This document shows positions 25,268-34,574 of a DNA stretch of 64,000 nucleotides, in pieces. Numbering within the stretch: the first letter of the stretch is position 1; the number at the start of each line of letters is the position of its first letter. The notes below the pieces were generated by a model, which worked only from the letters and a program-made list of their open reading frames with translations, searched no databases and had not been told where the DNA came from. The translations under genes and the position numbers were made by a program. Source of the DNA: Vicinamibacterales bacterium (lineage in GTDB: Bacteria > Acidobacteriota > Vicinamibacteria > Vicinamibacterales > 2-12-FULL-66-21); contig DASSPH010000029.1 in the NCBI GenBank assembly GCA_035699745.1, forward strand, positions 1 to 64,000, in the 5' to 3' direction.

Positions 25268-28093
25268 CTACCCAGCGACCTGCTCCGGTGTGGGCCTCGT
25301 GCCCGGCCTGGCGCGGCCGGCGGTGGTCTTCGAGGGCGCAAACGCGGCGTCGATCAGGAGCTGCTGCTGCCGCGCATGACGCGCCGCCGAGCCTTCCGCG
25401 GGACTGGCGCTGCGCGGCCGCGCGATCGCCCGCACCGGCCGTCCAGCCGCCAGCTCCACGAGGTGAGGACGGATGAAGTCCCAGGCGCCCATGTTCTCGG
25501 GCTCTTCCTGGACCCAGATGATTTCCTGCGCGGACGGATACGCGTCCAGCAGGGCGCGCAGGCTCTGCGAGGGCACCGGATACAACTGCTCGACGCGGCC
25601 GATCGCCAGATCCCGCGCCGCGGCGCGCTGGTCGCTGCCGGCGAGGTCGACGTAGATCTTGCCGCTGCACAGCAGCACCCGCCGGATCTCGCCGGCGCGG
25701 CCGCGCGCGTCGTCGTCGTCGATGACCGAGCGGAAGCGGCCTTCGGCCAGCTCGCGCGGCGCCGACGCGACCATCGGGTGGCGCAGAAGGCTCTTCGGGG
25801 TCAGGATGACCAGCGGCAGCGGATCCGTGAGCAGCAGGGCGGCCTGCCGGCGCAGCAGATGGAAGTACTGCGCCGCGGTGGTGCAGTTCGCGATCCGCAT
25901 GTTGATGTCGGCGGCGAGCTGCAGGAACCGCTCGGGGCGGGCGCTGGCGTGATCGGGCCCCTGCCCTTCATGCGCGTGGGGCAGCAGCAGCACCAGCGAC
26001 GGCCGCTGTCCCCACTTCACGCGCGCCGAGGTGATGAACTCGTCGACGATGACCTGGGCGCCGTTGATGAAATCCCCGTACTGCGCTTCCCAGATCACCA
26101 GCCGGGCCGGCGCCTGGATGTTGTAGCCGTACTCGAACCCCAGGGCGCCGTTCTCGGACAGGGGACTGTTGCAGATCTCGAAGCCGGCGCGCGCCTGCGG
26201 CAGCGCCTGCAGGGCGACGTGCGTCTGGCCGCTGCGCACGTCGTGGAGGACGGCGTGGCGGTGGCTGAACGTCCCGCGCTCGACGTCTTCACCCGTCAGG
26301 CGCACGGCGGTGCCGTCGGCGAGAATCGACGCGAGCGCAAGCTCCTCCGCCAGCGACCAGTCCACCGTTCGCTCGTCCGGCTGGTCCAGGGCATGCGTGC
26401 GCTTTTCGCGAAGCCGCTCGAGCTTCTTGTGAACGGTGAAGCCTTCAGGAACGGTGAGCAGCGCCCGATTGAACTCGCCCAGCCGGTCGATCGGCACGGC
26501 GGTGTGCGCGCGCGCCGCCGCGCCGGGCGGCGGCACCGCGGGCATCGGCTCGACGAAGTGCTCCTCGGGCTGCAGCCGATCGAACGTCTGCTGCAACTGG
26601 TTCATGTACTTCGCCACCAATGCGCCGGGAACGCCTGCCTCGATCACGCCGCGCGAGACCAGCGTGCGCGCCCAGATTTCCCGGACGGTCGGGTGCTCGG
26701 CGATGGTGTGGTACATCACGGGCTGGGTGAAGCCCGGCTCGTCTCCTTCGTTGTGCCCCCAGCGGCGGTAGCCGACCAGATCGATGAGGAAGTCGCGGCG
26801 GAAGCGCATGCGATACGCGATCGCGAGCCGCGCCGCTTCGACGCAGGCGACCGGATCGTCCGCGTTGACGTGCACGATCGGGATCTTGAATCCGCGCGCC
26901 AGGCCGCTGGCGTACGACGTGCTGTAGGACTCGGTCGAGTCGGCCGTGAACCCGAGCTGGTTGTTGACGATGATGTGAATCGTTCCGCCGGTGTCGTAGC
27001 CGGGGAGCCGGCTGAGGTTCAGCGTCTCGGCGACGATGCCCTGGCCGGGAAACGCGGCGTCGCCGTGGATCAGGATCGGCAGGCTGCGCGACGGGTCGAA
27101 CCTCGGCGCCCCGCGCCCGTCGGCGCGCGTGCCGGCGGCGCGCGCCATGCCGACGACCACCGGATCGACCGCCTCGAGATGGCTCGGGTTCGGCGGCATC
27201 GAGACCTCGAGCGCGATCTCGCGGCCGTCCTTGATGGCGCGGTGCGCGCCGGCGTGATACTTGACGTCGCCCGCCCACGCCATGTCTTCGCGGAAGTTGC
27301 GCGACGAGAGCGGATCCTTGAACTCGGCGAGGATCTGCTCGTACGGCTTGCAGAGCACGTGCGCCATCACGTTCAGCCGGCCGCGATGCGCCATGCCGAT
27401 CAGGATCGATCCGACGCCGGTTTCGCCGGCGTCGCCGATCACCTCGTCGAGAATGGGCACGAGCATGTCGAGCCCTTCGATCGAGAAGCGGGTCTTCCCG
27501 GGAAAGGTGCGGTGCAGGAAGCGCTCGAACACCTCGACCTGCGTCAGCCGCTCGAGCAGCGCCACCGGATCGATCGGGTCGTGCGGCTCGCGAAAGCGCC
27601 CCTCTTCCGCGGCGCGGCGCAGCCATTGCCGCTCCTCGGGCACGAACACCTGAGCGTAGTCGTAGCCCGTGGTCGAGCAGTAGACGCGCCGCAGCGCGGC
27701 CACCAGCTCCTGCATGCTGCCGGCCTGCGCGGTGAGCGGCGAGTTCACCAGCGTCGCGGGAATGCGGCGGAGATCCTCTTCGGTCAGGCGGTGCCGCTCG
27801 GGACGAAGCGTCGGATCGCCGATCGGCGGTGTACCGAGCGGATCGAGCTGCGCGGCGAGATGGCCGTAGCGGCGGATCGACTGGGCGAGATTGACGGCGG
27901 ACACGGCGGCGCGCAGCGGGACGCCGGCGTCGGAGCCCGGCGCCTCAGCTGGTGCGTCTTCGGCCGGCGGCGTCCACGACTCGAAGAACGCGCGCGTTTC
28001 GGCGTCGACGGACGCCGGATCGTGACGAAAACGGTCGTAGAGCTCGAGTACGTAGCCGCGATTGATGCCGGAAACGTCCAGCCACCCAGACAT
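25268..28093 (-). CDS. sucA: 2-oxoglutarate dehydrogenase E1 component
   Basis: 941 residues. The N-terminal E2-binding start 'GYVLELYDRF' is present. The thiamine-diphosphate domain includes 'IGMAHRGRLNVMAHVL', 'IHGDAAFPGQGIVAETLNL' and 'IHIIVNNQLGFTAD'. The transketolase-like domain has 'VIWEAQYGDFINGAQV' and the C-terminal domain 'WVQEEPENMGAWDFI'. It decarboxylates 2-oxoglutarate and succinylates the lipoyl group of E2. Length is normal for SucA/OdhA. The ATG follows AAGGAT at an unusually short distance. The 24-nt gap to the divergent zinc-ribbon gene contains a TATAAT for the other strand. Confidence 0.95.
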   Translation of the reverse strand: MSGWLDVSGINRGYVLELYDRFRHDPASVDAETRAFFESWTPPAEDAPAEAPGSDAGVPLRAAVSAVNLAQSIRRYGHLAAQLDPLGTPPIGDPTLRPERHRLTEEDLRRIPATLVNSPLTAQAGSMQELVAALRRVYCSTTGYDYAQVFVPEERQWLRRAAEEGRFREPHDPIDPVALLERLTQVEVFERFLHRTFPGKTRFSIEGLDMLVPILDEVIGDAGETGVGSILIGMAHRGRLNVMAHVLCKPYEQILAEFKDPLSSRNFREDMAWAGDVKYHAGAHRAIKDGREIALEVSMPPNPSHLEAVDPVVVGMARAAGTRADGRGAPRFDPSRSLPILIHGDAAFPGQGIVAETLNLSRLPGYDTGGTIHIIVNNQLGFTADSTESYSTSYASGLARGFKIPIVHVNADDPVACVEAARLAIAYRMRFRRDFLIDLVGYRRWGHNEGDEPGFTQPVMYHTIAEHPTVREIWARTLVSRGVIEAGVPGALVAKYMNQLQQTFDRLQPEEHFVEPMPAVPPPGAAARAHTAVPIDRLGEFNRALLTVPEGFTVHKKLERLREKRTHALDQPDERTVDWSLAEELALASILADGTAVRLTGEDVERGTFSHRHAVLHDVRSGQTHVALQALPQARAGFEICNSPLSENGALGFEYGYNIQAPARLVIWEAQYGDFINGAQVIVDEFITSARVKWGQRPSLVLLLPHAHEGQGPDHASARPERFLQLAADINMRIANCTTAAQYFHLLRRQAALLLTDPLPLVILTPKSLLRHPMVASAPRELAEGRFRSVIDDDDARGRAGEIRRVLLCSGKIYVDLAGSDQRAAARDLAIGRVEQLYPVPSQSLRALLDAYPSAQEIIWVQEEPENMGAWDFIRPHLVELAAGRPVRAIARPRSASPAEGSAARHARQQQLLIDAAFAPSKTTAGRARPGTRPTPEQVAG

Positions 28094-28098
28094 ATCCT

Positions 28099-28104
28099 TA
28101 TAAT
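28099..28104 (+). promoter_or_regulatory. -10 box candidate for the zinc-ribbon gene
   Basis: A perfect TATAAT on the plus strand lies 13 nt before the ATG at 28118. The predicted leader is about 7 nt and lacks a ribosome-binding site. Confidence 0.35.
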
Positions 28105-28117
28105 CCTACCCTGAGTA

Positions 28118-28399
28118 ATGGGACGATTCTTCGCAGCGCTGAAGGCTGGAGTGAAGGGTTTCAAGACCGCGAACGATCCGGCCGAGTTCACCGTCGCCGG
28201 CCGGCCGGTGCGGTGCCCGCACTGCGGCGAGACGAAGTTCGCGCAGGACGACGCGCTCCTGAACACGCGCCTGCGGTCCGTGTTCAACGTCGACTGGGCC
28301 GATCCCGTCGCGACGATTCTGATCTGCGCCGAGTGCGGCCGCCTCGAGTGGTTCCTCAACGAGCCGACACCGCGCGCCAGTCGATCCGCAAAGCGCTGA
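28118..28399 (+). CDS. Small zinc-ribbon protein
   Basis: 93 residues with two CxxC pairs: CPHCG (33-37) and CAECG (70-74), spaced like a single zinc ribbon with a long beta insertion. The N-terminus (MGRFFAALKAGVKGFK) is amphipathic. It resembles short 'zinc-ribbon domain-containing' proteins annotated without function. It sits between sucA (divergent) and the GH16 gene (37 nt downstream, same strand). A nucleic-acid-binding or metal-handling role is only a guess. Confidence 0.7.
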   Translation: MGRFFAALKAGVKGFKTANDPAEFTVAGRPVRCPHCGETKFAQDDALLNTRLRSVFNVDWADPVATILICAECGRLEWFLNEPTPRASRSAKR

Positions 28400-28436
28400 C
28401 CGGATCCGCCATCGCGCAGGTTCACTGGAATCCGAG

Positions 28437-29267
28437 ATGCGACATCTCACCGGAATCGCCGTCCTCGCGCTCCTGCCGCTGGTCGCCACGGGACGCGCCG
28501 ATCCGCAGGCCGCTGCCGTCACGTTTGCCGAGGAGTTCTCGGGGCCCGATCTGGATCGGACCCGATGGAACGTGATCACGACCGGCCGTACCGTCAACGA
28601 CGAGCAGCAGGCCTACGTCGATTCTCCGGAGGTGCTCTCCATCGAGGACGGCATGCTCGTCATCCAGCCGCGATTCCGGCCCGGGTTCAAGACGCCGGAA
28701 GGACGCGCGTTCGATTTCGTGTCGGGGCGCATCGACACACGCGACAAGTTCTCGTTCACCTACGGGCGCGCCGCGGCGCGGATGAAGCTGGCGGCCGGCG
28801 CGGGGCTGTGGCCGGCATTCTGGGCGCTGGGCGGCGGGCGCTGGCCGGACACCGGAGAGATCGACATCATGGAGAACGTCGGGGATGCGGGGTGGACCAG
28901 CGTGGCGCTGCACGGCCCGGGCTATTCGGGCGATACGCCGCTGGTCAGGCGGACGCCGATGCCCGCGCCTGCGGATGCGACCGCGTGGCACGTCTATGCG
29001 GTGGACTGGAGCACCGATGCCCTGGTGTTCACCGTGGACGGCCGCGAGGTCTATCGCGCAACCCGCGAGATGGTGGAGCGCTTCGGGCGGTGGTCGTTCG
29101 ACAACCCGAAGCACCTGATCCTGAACCTCGCGCTGGGCGGCAACTATCCTGCGGCGGTCAACAGGACGGCGGTGCCGTATCACGGGCTGCCGGACTCGAC
29201 CGTTCGGGCGATCCAGCGCAGCGAGGCGCGCATCCTCGTCGATTGGGTCCGCGTCAGCACGAAATGA
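28437..29267 (+). CDS. Secreted glycoside hydrolase family 16 (laminarinase-like)
   Basis: 276 residues with a signal peptide (MRHLTGIAVLALLPLVATGRA). The GH16 catalytic motif is GEIDIMENVG, with nucleophile E141, D143 and acid/base E146. Aromatic cleft residues appear in 'LWPAFWALGGGRWP' and 'WSFDNPKHLILNLALGGNYP'. The EIDIME spacing with the extra methionine is typical of beta-1,3- or beta-1,3-1,4-glucanases. It would act outside the inner membrane on laminarin-type or mixed-linkage glucans. Confidence 0.9.
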   Translation: MRHLTGIAVLALLPLVATGRADPQAAAVTFAEEFSGPDLDRTRWNVITTGRTVNDEQQAYVDSPEVLSIEDGMLVIQPRFRPGFKTPEGRAFDFVSGRIDTRDKFSFTYGRAAARMKLAAGAGLWPAFWALGGGRWPDTGEIDIMENVGDAGWTSVALHGPGYSGDTPLVRRTPMPAPADATAWHVYAVDWSTDALVFTVDGREVYRATREMVERFGRWSFDNPKHLILNLALGGNYPAAVNRTAVPYHGLPDSTVRAIQRSEARILVDWVRVSTK

Positions 29268-29310
29268 GCCGGCGCCGGCGCGCGCCGCGGCCGTCGGACG
29301 TCTCAGCTCC

Positions 29311-31686
29311 CTATTCGAACGGCGGCGGTGCGTCCGGCGTCGGCGAGATCACCCGGGTGAACTGACCGCGCTGCAGCAGCTCGCGCCCTTTGCCGCCGCG
29401 CCCCGTGACCTCGTACTTGGCGGTGCTGATCGTCTGCTCGGCGCCGCGGCTCGTTTCGACGGTCAAGAGGTCGCGATCGCCGGTCGAGGCGATGAAGCCC
29501 AGCACGCGATCGTCTTTCGACGCCAGCTTGATCAGGATGACGCCGCGGCCGGGGCCGGAGAGGAAGTTCACTTCCTCCGCCCTGGCGAGCAGCCCGCGCG
29601 CATCGCGCGTTGCCGCGATCAGCACCTCGCCGCCCGACAGGCGCGAGACCCCGACCACCTCGGCTCCTTCCGCCGTTCGCGCGAACCGCCGGCCGGCCCG
29701 CGTGCTCGGTTCGACGAACGGCTCCAGCGAGAAGCGCAGACTGTAGCCGTCGCTCGTGACCGCCACGGCGTGCACCTTCGGTTCGGCCCCTTCCTTCTTC
29801 GCCGTAATCTCCCCCGCGACCCGCGGATCGAGGCTCAGCGCCGCGACGATCCGCTCGCCGTCCTTCAGCTTGAACAGCCGCTGAATCGGCTCGCCATAGC
29901 CGGTGGACGCCGGCACGTCGGCGATGCGCGCCGAATAGGCGACCCCGAAGTTGCTGAAGAACACCACCGTCGCGCGCGTGCTGCCCGCCAGCGCGGCGAG
30001 CACCGAGTCACCCTCCCGCAAGCGGGTGGTGGCCACGTCCTTCACTTCCTTCTGCCGCTTGATCCACCCGTCGCGCGAGACGATGACGACGTTGTCCTCC
30101 TCGACGATGAAGTCTTCAGCCGTGTACTCGGCTTCCCCTTCATCGCTCGAGATGCGGGTGCGCCGCGGGTCGCCGTACTTCTTCTGAATCTCCTCGATCT
30201 CGATCTTGACGATGTCCCAGCGGCTCTCCTCGCTCTTGAGCAGCGTGTTGATCTGCCGCGCGCGCCGGCGCTTCTCTTCCAGCTCCTTGCGGATGACGAG
30301 GATCTCCAGCCTGGCGAGGCGGTAGATCTTCAGCTCGAGGATCGCGTCCGTCTGCTCGGCGTCGAGACTGAAGCGCTTCATGATCGCCTGCGCCGCATCC
30401 GCCTTGCCCTCCGAGCGGCGGACGATCTTCAGGATCTCGTCGAGCGCGTCGAAGACCTGCTCGAAGCCTTCGAGGATGTGAATCCGCTTCCTGAGCGCCT
30501 CGAGCTCGTGCTCCAGCCGGCGCGTCACCACTTCCAGGCGGAAATGGAGGAAGTAGAAGAGCATCTGGTGCAGATCCAGGCGCTCGGGCCGTCCGACTTC
30601 CGGATTGCCTTCCGTCGGCACCAGGCAGGTGAGATTCACCGGGAAGTTGGTCTGCAGCGGCGTGTGCTTGAAGAGGTACGCCATCACCATCTTCTCGTCG
30701 GCGTCCTTCTTCAATTCCAGCGCGATCCGCACGTCGTCGGTGGACAGATCCTTGACGTCGAGCAGCGGCGGCAGTTTGCGGCTGGCCGCGATCTCGCCGA
30801 TCCGCTCGACCAGCGTGGCCTTGTTGACCGTGTAGGGAATGCTGGTGACGTAGACCGTCCTGGCGCCGCGCGTTTCCGGCCCGCTCTCCCAGGTGCCGCG
30901 GAGCCGGATCGCGCCGGAGCCGCTCTTGTAGATCTGTTTGAGCTCCTCCGCGGAGTTGAGCATCTCGCCGCCGGTGGGAAAATCCGGTCCTTTCACGTAG
31001 CGCGCGAGCTGCACGCTGCTCAGGTCCGGGTTGTCGAGCAGCTTGACGAGCGCCGTGCACACCTCCGACAGGTTGTGCGGCGGAATGTTGGTGGCCATGC
31101 CGACGGCGATGCCGGTGGCGCCGTTGATCAGGAGGTTCGGAATCCGCGACGGGAGGACCACCGGCTCGGTCTTCGTGCCGTCGTAGTTCGGCCGGAACGC
31201 GACGGTCGCCTGGTCGATCTCGGTCAGCAGCTCGTCGGAGACCCGCGCCAGCCGGCACTCGGTGTAGCGCATGGCCGCGGCGCTGTCGCCGTCGAGCGAT
31301 CCAAAGTTGCCGGAGCCGTCGATGAGCGGGTAGCGCAGCGAGAACGACTGCGTCATCCGCACCAGCGTCTCGTAGAGCGCGACGTCGCCGTGCGGATGGT
31401 AGCTGCCCATCACGTCGCCGACGACCTTGGCGCACTTGCGGTGCTTCACGTCGGCGGTGAGGTTCTGCTGCCACATCGTGTAGAGGATGCGGCGCTGCAC
31501 CGGCTTCAACCCGTCGCGCACGTCCGGCAGCGCACGCGAGGTGATCACCGAGAGGGCGTAGTTCAGGTACCGCGTCTGCGCCGCTTCGTGGAGCGGAACG
31601 TGCTCGTCGCCGGGGGGCGGCTGGGTATTGTCGTGATCGACGACGTCGAAGAGAGACGCGTCGCCGGATTTCTTGCGTTTGGCCAT
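29311..31686 (-). CDS. parC: Type IIA DNA topoisomerase subunit A (ParC-like)
   Basis: 791 residues. The breakage-reunion domain is GyrA-like: '[18 protein letters not shown]', '[15 protein letters not shown]' and the catalytic tyrosine Y141 in AAMRYTE. The coiled-coil domain follows with '[15 protein letters not shown]'. The C-terminal beta-pinwheel starts '[16 protein letters not shown]' and contains '[19 protein letters not shown]', which is ParC-like and lacks the GyrA box in blade 1; a GRGGKG element appears only near residue 766. V102 and E106 occupy the positions of E. coli GyrA S83 and D87. It should partner the ParE-like subunit 10 kb away. Confidence 0.87.
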   Translation of the reverse strand: MAKRKKSGDASLFDVVDHDNTQPPPGDEHVPLHEAAQTRYLNYALSVITSRALPDVRDGLKPVQRRILYTMWQQNLTADVKHRKCAKVVGDVMGSYHPHGDVALYETLVRMTQSFSLRYPLIDGSGNFGSLDGDSAAAMRYTECRLARVSDELLTEIDQATVAFRPNYDGTKTEPVVLPSRIPNLLINGATGIAVGMATNIPPHNLSEVCTALVKLLDNPDLSSVQLARYVKGPDFPTGGEMLNSAEELKQIYKSGSGAIRLRGTWESGPETRGARTVYVTSIPYTVNKATLVERIGEIAASRKLPPLLDVKDLSTDDVRIALELKKDADEKMVMAYLFKHTPLQTNFPVNLTCLVPTEGNPEVGRPERLDLHQMLFYFLHFRLEVVTRRLEHELEALRKRIHILEGFEQVFDALDEILKIVRRSEGKADAAQAIMKRFSLDAEQTDAILELKIYRLARLEILVIRKELEEKRRRARQINTLLKSEESRWDIVKIEIEEIQKKYGDPRRTRISSDEGEAEYTAEDFIVEEDNVVIVSRDGWIKRQKEVKDVATTRLREGDSVLAALAGSTRATVVFFSNFGVAYSARIADVPASTGYGEPIQRLFKLKDGERIVAALSLDPRVAGEITAKKEGAEPKVHAVAVTSDGYSLRFSLEPFVEPSTRAGRRFARTAEGAEVVGVSRLSGGEVLIAATRDARGLLARAEEVNFLSGPGRGVILIKLASKDDRVLGFIASTGDRDLLTVETSRGAEQTISTAKYEVTGRGGKGRELLQRGQFTRVISPTPDAPPPFE

Positions 31687-31758
31687 GGGTGCTGAGCGTC
31701 AGGATAGCAGCTTGCGGCGCTGAGACAACGGAGGTGGACGGAGGGAACGGAGCCCAAC

Positions 31759-31791
31759 ACGGAGGAACGGAGGGAACGGAGGGGAACGGAG
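31759..31791. repeat. Left arm of a 33-bp inverted repeat (ACGGAGG units)
   Basis: 33 bp that match the reverse complement of 31896-31928 at 32 of 33 positions. The unit is CGGAGG(G)(G)AA with a G-run growing from 2 to 4. Downstream copies to about 31820 give four G-runs (GGGG, three times, then GGG), compatible with a G-quadruplex on the plus strand. Confidence 0.9.
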
Positions 31792-31895
31792 GGGAACGGA
31801 GGGGAACGGGAGGGACTTGGGATCTCTTCTGCACAGAAGGTCCTTTCGCCAATTGGCTTGGGCTTGTCGGGGGAGTCCCGGGTAGGCTGTGCTGA

Positions 31896-31928
31896 CTCCG
31901 TTCACCTCCGTTCCCTCCGTTCCTCCGT
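31896..31928. repeat. Right arm of the 33-bp inverted repeat
   Basis: Reverse complement of 31759-31791 with one mismatch; C-rich on the plus strand. It is followed by TTTTTG and two more degenerate CTCCGT units, and lies 47 nt upstream of the PhzF start. Confidence 0.9.
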
Positions 31929-31974
31929 TTTTGTTATCCGTTGTCTCCGTCGGACTCGCACAGGCGCCACGATC

Positions 31975-32886
31975 ATGAGCAGCTTCCGTTACCTCCACTA
32001 CGACGTCTTCACCGACACCGCCCTCGAAGGCAACCAGCTCGCCGTGTTTCCTCAGCCGGCGGGGCTGACGACCGGGACGATGCAGGCGATCGCGCGGGAG
32101 ATGAACTTCTCGGAGTCGACGTTCATCTTTCCGTCCGAGACGCCCGGCACCGACGTCCGCATGCGCATCTTCACGCCCGCCGAGGAGCTGCCGATGGCCG
32201 GCCATCCCACCATCGGGAGCACCTTCGCGCTGGCGCACGAAGGCGTGATCCGCCGCGGTCAGCAGCAGTTCGTCTTCGGGCTCGGCGTCGGCCCGACGCC
32301 GGTCTCGCTCGAGTGGAAAGGGGACGCGCTCGATTTCGCGTGGATGACCCAGAAGAATCCCGCGTTCGGCGGTGAGGTGAGCGACCGGGCGGCGTTCGCC
32401 GGAGCGCTCGGCGTGTCTCTCCAGGACCTCGCCGCGCCCGCGCCGCAGGTGGTGTCGTGCGGAGTGCCGTTCCTGTTCGCCGCGCTCGGCACGCGCAAGG
32501 CGGTGGACGGCGTGTCGGTCGATCCCGCGGCGTTCCGCGAAGTCTGCCGGGCGTCGGGGATAGACGAGCTGCCGCTCTTCATCTTCACCACCGACCGGAC
32601 GGGATCGGCGGCGGACGAAGCCGTCTACAGCCGGATGCTGGCGCCCGGCTTCGGCATCGCCGAAGACCCGGCGACCGGCGGAGCGAGCGGGCCGCTCGGG
32701 TGCTACCTGTACAAGCACCAGATGATCGATCGCGGAAAGCTGGCGCACGCGATCAGCCTGCAGGGGGTGAAGATGAAGCGGCCGAGCCGCATCCACATCT
32801 CGATCGAGGCCGCCGGCGGGGCGATTACCCGCGTGCGCGTGGGCGGGCGCAGCGTGCTCGTCGGGGAAGGGCGCCTGACCTTCTAG
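31975..32886 (+). CDS. PhzF-family isomerase-like protein
   Basis: 303 residues starting MSSFRYLHYDVFTDTALEGN. The PhzF signature includes 'GNQLAVF' (19-25), the catalytic-glutamate motif 'NFSESTFI' and 'MAGHPTIGSTFALA'. The C-terminal 'GIAEDPATGGASGPLGCYL' is also present. PhzF catalyses an isomerisation in phenazine synthesis, but no phenazine genes are here, so this is one of the many PhzF-like proteins of unknown substrate. The ATG at 31975 was chosen from the conserved start. The stop shares CTAG (32883-32886) with the convergent AarF gene. Confidence 0.88.
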   Translation: MSSFRYLHYDVFTDTALEGNQLAVFPQPAGLTTGTMQAIAREMNFSESTFIFPSETPGTDVRMRIFTPAEELPMAGHPTIGSTFALAHEGVIRRGQQQFVFGLGVGPTPVSLEWKGDALDFAWMTQKNPAFGGEVSDRAAFAGALGVSLQDLAAPAPQVVSCGVPFLFAALGTRKAVDGVSVDPAAFREVCRASGIDELPLFIFTTDRTGSAADEAVYSRMLAPGFGIAEDPATGGASGPLGCYLYKHQMIDRGKLAHAISLQGVKMKRPSRIHISIEAAGGAITRVRVGGRSVLVGEGRLTF

Positions 32887-34484
32887 CTTCGCTGATCGCT
32901 GCGGAGGATCTGCACGACCATCAGCGATCCGCCCACCGCGGCGCCGAGGAAGAACAGCATCGCCAGTCCCGGATAGCCGAGGATGCGGAAGCTGGTCTCG
33001 ACCCGCATCAGCATCGCGGCGCCGATGATCATGGCCGCGAGGATCAGGCCGAGCGTGATCCGGTTGGCGACCTTCTGCAGGCCGTCGAGCACCGCCCCCT
33101 CGTCGATCAGCTCCACCCGGACCTTCATCTGCTGGTCCGCGACCGCGTCCAGGATGCGGTTGATCCGGCCGGGCAGCCGCTCGGCGAAGCTCTTGGCCTC
33201 GAGCAGCGACGAGAACGCGGCCGCCGGCGTGACGCTGCGGCGCATCCGCTCCATCATCAGCTCGTTGGCGTTGCGGCGCAGCGACTCCTGCACGTCGAAG
33301 TCGGGAGCCAGCGTGCGGCCGACTTCATCGAGATTCAGCAGCGTCTTGCCGAGAAGCGTGAGCTCGTTCGGCAGCCGCACCCCGCAGCTCACCGCCGCGT
33401 GCGCAACCGCGAGCATCAGCGTGCCCGCCGGCGTGTCCCCGATCTTGCTGTCGCGGCTGCGCACGATCACGTCCGCGATCCGGCGGCGGAATGCCGGCTC
33501 GTCGAAGCCGTCCAGCCGTTCGCCCATCTCGAGCGCGAGGTCCGACGCCTGCTCCGTGCGCCCGTCGGCAACCGCAAGCAGGAAGTTGAGCAGATTCTCC
33601 TGCAGGTCCGGCGAGAGCCGGCTCGCCATCCCGAGGTCGATCAGCGCCAGCCGGCGATCGTCGGTCAGCAGGACGTTGCCCGGGTGGGGATCGGCGTGGA
33701 ACATGCCGTCGAGAATCACCTGGTGCAGGTACGCCCGGAACAGCTCCTCGGCGAGATCCCGCGATCCCGCTTCGGCGAGTACCAGCGGACTGACGGCGGT
33801 GATCTTCTGTCCGCTGATGTAGTCCATCGTCAGCACGCGGGCGCCTGAATAATCGGGAACCGGCTGCGGGACGACGATGCGCCGGAAGCGGGCGAGGTTC
33901 CGGCCGATCTCGACCATGTTCTGTGCTTCCATCCGGTAGTCGAGCTCGCGCAGCACCGACTGGCGCAGTTCTTCCACCACGCGCAGCAGGCTGGCGCGGC
34001 GCGCCTGGTCGGAATGGTGCTCGAGGAACCCGGCGAGGTCCTGAAGCGAATCCATGTCGCGCAGCACCTGCTCGCGGACGTTCGGCCGCTGCACCTTGAC
34101 GGCGACCTCGCGCCCGTCCCTCAGCGCGGCGCGATGCACCTGGCCGAGCGACGCGGCGGCAATCGGCGCGCGGTCGAAACGCGAGAACGCCTTGGAGAGC
34201 CGGACGCCGAGCTCCTCGTTGACGGTGCGCTCGACGTCTTCGTAGGCGAACGGCTCGACGGCGTCCTGCAGGCGCGACAGCCCGCGCAGGGTGTCGGGCG
34301 GGAGGAGATCGGACCGGGTGGAGAGCAGTTGACCGACTTTGACGAATGCGGGTCCCATCTCCTCGAGATCGCCGGCCAGTTCGGCGCCGGTGCTGAACAC
34401 GAGGTCCGACCGGCCGTACTTGAGCAGGAGCGCGGCGATATCGCGGTAGCGGCGCAAATGGTCGAGCTTCAGCGACAACCCCAT
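32883..34484 (-). CDS. AarF/ABC1/UbiB-family atypical kinase
   Basis: 533 residues. The family motifs are 'AFVKVGQLLSTRSDLLPP' (KxGQ), the alanine-rich loop 'AAASLGQVHRA', the lysine in VAVKVQRP, 'ELDYRMEAQN', 'FHADPHPGNVLL' and 'LIDLGMASRL' (DLG in place of DFG). Two hydrophobic segments end the protein, anchoring it in the membrane. UbiB-type proteins support quinone biosynthesis, probably by ATP-dependent lipid handling; no other quinone gene is adjacent. ATG at 34484 is preferred because GGGTGA lies about 5 nt upstream; a GTG three codons earlier is the alternative. Confidence 0.9.
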   Translation of the reverse strand: MGLSLKLDHLRRYRDIAALLLKYGRSDLVFSTGAELAGDLEEMGPAFVKVGQLLSTRSDLLPPDTLRGLSRLQDAVEPFAYEDVERTVNEELGVRLSKAFSRFDRAPIAAASLGQVHRAALRDGREVAVKVQRPNVREQVLRDMDSLQDLAGFLEHHSDQARRASLLRVVEELRQSVLRELDYRMEAQNMVEIGRNLARFRRIVVPQPVPDYSGARVLTMDYISGQKITAVSPLVLAEAGSRDLAEELFRAYLHQVILDGMFHADPHPGNVLLTDDRRLALIDLGMASRLSPDLQENLLNFLLAVADGRTEQASDLALEMGERLDGFDEPAFRRRIADVIVRSRDSKIGDTPAGTLMLAVAHAAVSCGVRLPNELTLLGKTLLNLDEVGRTLAPDFDVQESLRRNANELMMERMRRSVTPAAAFSSLLEAKSFAERLPGRINRILDAVADQQMKVRVELIDEGAVLDGLQKVANRITLGLILAAMIIGAAMLMRVETSFRILGYPGLAMLFFLGAAVGGSLMVVQILRSDQRS

Positions 34485-34524
34485 CGGTTTCACCCGACGG
34501 GCAGAAATTGCAATCGCTGAGCCA

Positions 34525-34566
34525 CACGGCGCGGGTGGGTGAAAACGCCTCGACTGCCGCGCCGTG
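34525..34566. repeat. 10-bp stem inverted repeat between DUF4097 and AarF genes
   Basis: CACGGCGCGG (34525-34534) and CCGCGCCGTG (34557-34566) can pair perfectly around a 22-nt loop. It lies 8 nt after the DUF4097 stop and in the leader of the AarF gene, both on the minus strand. No U-run follows. It could be an attenuator or an RNA-stability element. Confidence 0.5.
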
Positions 34567-34574
34567 CGGACCGT

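Larger units (their letters stand above)
31687..31974. other. 288-bp intergenic region between parC and the PhzF gene
   Basis: It contains G-rich tandem units (31729-31820), an inverted partner (31896-31928), a perfect dyad CTTCTGCACAGAAG and CCAATTGG in the loop, and no open frame with a recognisable product. Promoters for parC (minus) and PhzF (plus) must lie here or inside the repeats. Confidence 0.6.

Noticed and set aside
31975-32886. Phenazine biosynthesis locus
   Set aside because: Only a PhzF-like gene is present; no phzA-E or phzG genes lie around it.
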